Source: Myxococcales bacterium
GTDB lineage: Bacteria; Myxococcota_A; UBA9160; SMWR01
Direction: 5' to 3'
Length of the DNA: 6,780 nucleotides
Assembly: GCA_022571825.1 (NCBI GenBank)
Contig: JACZXC010000163.1
Location: forward strand, 1-6,780
Shown here: in pieces, positions 6,303 through 6,780 of the stretch
Numbering within the stretch: the stretch's first letter is position 1
Layout: each line of letters begins with the position of its first letter
Program-made: the position numbers and the translations under genes
Notes under the pieces: generated by a model
Database searches by the model: none
What the model saw: the letters and a program-made list of their open reading frames with translations, nothing else
What the model was told of the DNA's origin: nothing

Positions 6303-6305
6303 TAT

Positions 6306-6780
6306 GTGAGCGCGACGGGCACGGGGCTGGCGATGCTGGCGGTCCTGGGACTCTGGGTCACGGGCCTGGCGGTTCCATCCTCGGGCGCTGAAACCGACGG
6401 CCGGTTCGAAATGGCCGCACCCGCCGAGGGCAGCTCCCCGGTGGCTCCGACGCCGCGGAGCCGGTTCACCGACCCGATCGAGCGCGCCTGGTTCGCCCCC
6501 GCGTTCACCCTCGATGAGCGCGTCTCGCGCACCCGCCGGGCCTCCCTTGCACTCGGGGTGCGGAGCCTCGACGGCGCCGCGCGCGCGGTGCTTCTCCGGA
6601 CCGAGCTGGGTGACCCTCTGAAGCGATCGGCGGCCGCGCTGACTCTGGCCCCGGACCTCCCCGCGGCCCATATCGAGCGAGCTCGAGCCCTCTGGCTCCA
6701 CGGGGATTCCCCCCTGGCGGCCCTCCGCGCCATCGCGGGGGCCCTGTCGGCGGTTCCTCGGCATCCCGAGGCCTCCATCT
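6306..6780 (+). CDS. Exported protein with TPR-like helices, partial (3' end outside window)
   Basis: The first 158 codons of an unrecognised gene that continues past the right edge, with no stop in frame. With the GTG at 6306 the N-terminus has a hydrophobic stretch (residues 8-23, GLAMLAVLGLWVTGLA) and a signal-peptidase-like site after Ser-Gly-Ala at 26-28. This suggests export, although the n-region lacks the usual positive charge. A Pro/Ala-rich segment follows, then from about residue 75 helix pairs such as ALTLAPDLPAAHIERARALWLHGD that resemble tetratricopeptide repeats. The codon pattern is strongly GC-biased at third positions, supporting coding on this strand. GTG codons at 6183 and 6237 are in the same open frame. 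From those starts the G10 tract would be coding and the hydrophobic stretch a signal anchor. It is divergent from rpsT. Function is unknown. Confidence 0.7.
   Translation, partial: MSATGTGLAMLAVLGLWVTGLAVPSSGAETDGRFEMAAPAEGSSPVAPTPRSRFTDPIERAWFAPAFTLDERVSRTRRASLALGVRSLDGAARAVLLRTELGDPLKRSAAALTLAPDLPAAHIERARALWLHGDSPLAALRAIAGALSAVPRHPEASI

Larger units (their letters stand above)
6135..6305. other. Divergent intergenic region between rpsT and the exported-protein gene
   Basis: This stretch of about 170 bases should hold the rpsT promoter on the minus strand and the promoter of the rightward gene on the plus strand. It contains the rpsT ribosome site, a 5+5 inverted repeat and a G10 tract. I see no convincing -35/-10 pair for the rightward gene. 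The plus-strand frame leading into the next gene has no stop across this region, so part of it could be coding from GTG codons at 6183 or 6237. Confidence 0.6.

Noticed and set aside
6135..6764. Long N-terminal extension of S20 on the minus strand
   Set aside because: S20 starts at the conserved ATHKSA segment with a strong ribosome site; the extension is opposite the exported-protein gene and resembles no S20.
6284..6778. Minus-strand 164-codon open frame at the right end
   Set aside because: Its composition is Arg/Ser/Ala-rich without domain features, while the plus strand shows a signal-like segment and TPR-like helices with good third-position bias.
1..6780. CRISPR array, insertion sequence, tRNA or rRNA
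   Set aside because: No regularly spaced repeats, transposase-like protein, terminal inverted repeats of IS type, cloverleaf or rRNA-like sequence was seen.

Overview
The window comes from a GC-rich Gram-negative bacterium. High GC is visible throughout, with G or C at most third codon positions and GTG and TTG starts in use. An LPS-assembly lipoprotein next to a chemosensory-type operon fits an outer-membrane-bearing lineage. Gene order (lptE-holA with rpsT convergent) and the style of the first protein (receiver, proline-rich linker, short helical C-terminal domain) suggest the former Deltaproteobacteria (Myxococcota/Desulfobacterota-like). That placement is inference; no rRNA marker is present.

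Region 1 (1-4314, + strand) looks like the distal end of a chemosensory operon. Four genes are packed with overlaps or a 5-base gap: a degenerate receiver protein lacking the phospho-acceptor aspartate, a 694-residue all-HEAT-repeat protein, a CheR-type MCP methyltransferase, and a canonical single-domain CheY-like receiver starting at TTG. The CheA kinase, CheW, receptors and CheB that should accompany CheR are not visible and may lie upstream. The plausible logic is that CheR tunes receptors, the intact CheY-like protein carries the phosphoryl signal, and the pseudo-receiver and HEAT protein act as scaffold or output partners.

Region 2 (4315-5856, + strand) is a housekeeping pair. A small hairpin and an extended -10-like box separate it from the che genes. 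An LptE-like lipoprotein (GTG start) is followed, with a GTGA overlap, by holA, the delta subunit of the DNA polymerase III clamp loader.

Region 3 (5857-6134, - strand) is rpsT (ribosomal protein S20), convergent with holA and only 17 bases from it. A strong hairpin that could terminate holA transcription lies inside the 3' end of rpsT, so that DNA serves both strands.

Region 4 (6135-6780) is a divergent intergenic region of about 170 bases with a small inverted repeat and a run of ten G. It is followed by the 5' part of an unrecognised exported protein with TPR-like helices that runs off the window. The most interesting items are the pseudo-receiver/HEAT pair beside CheR and CheY, the G10 tract at the start of the last gene, and the overlapping alternative hairpins at the holA/rpsT junction. 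No mobile element, CRISPR array, tRNA or rRNA was seen.
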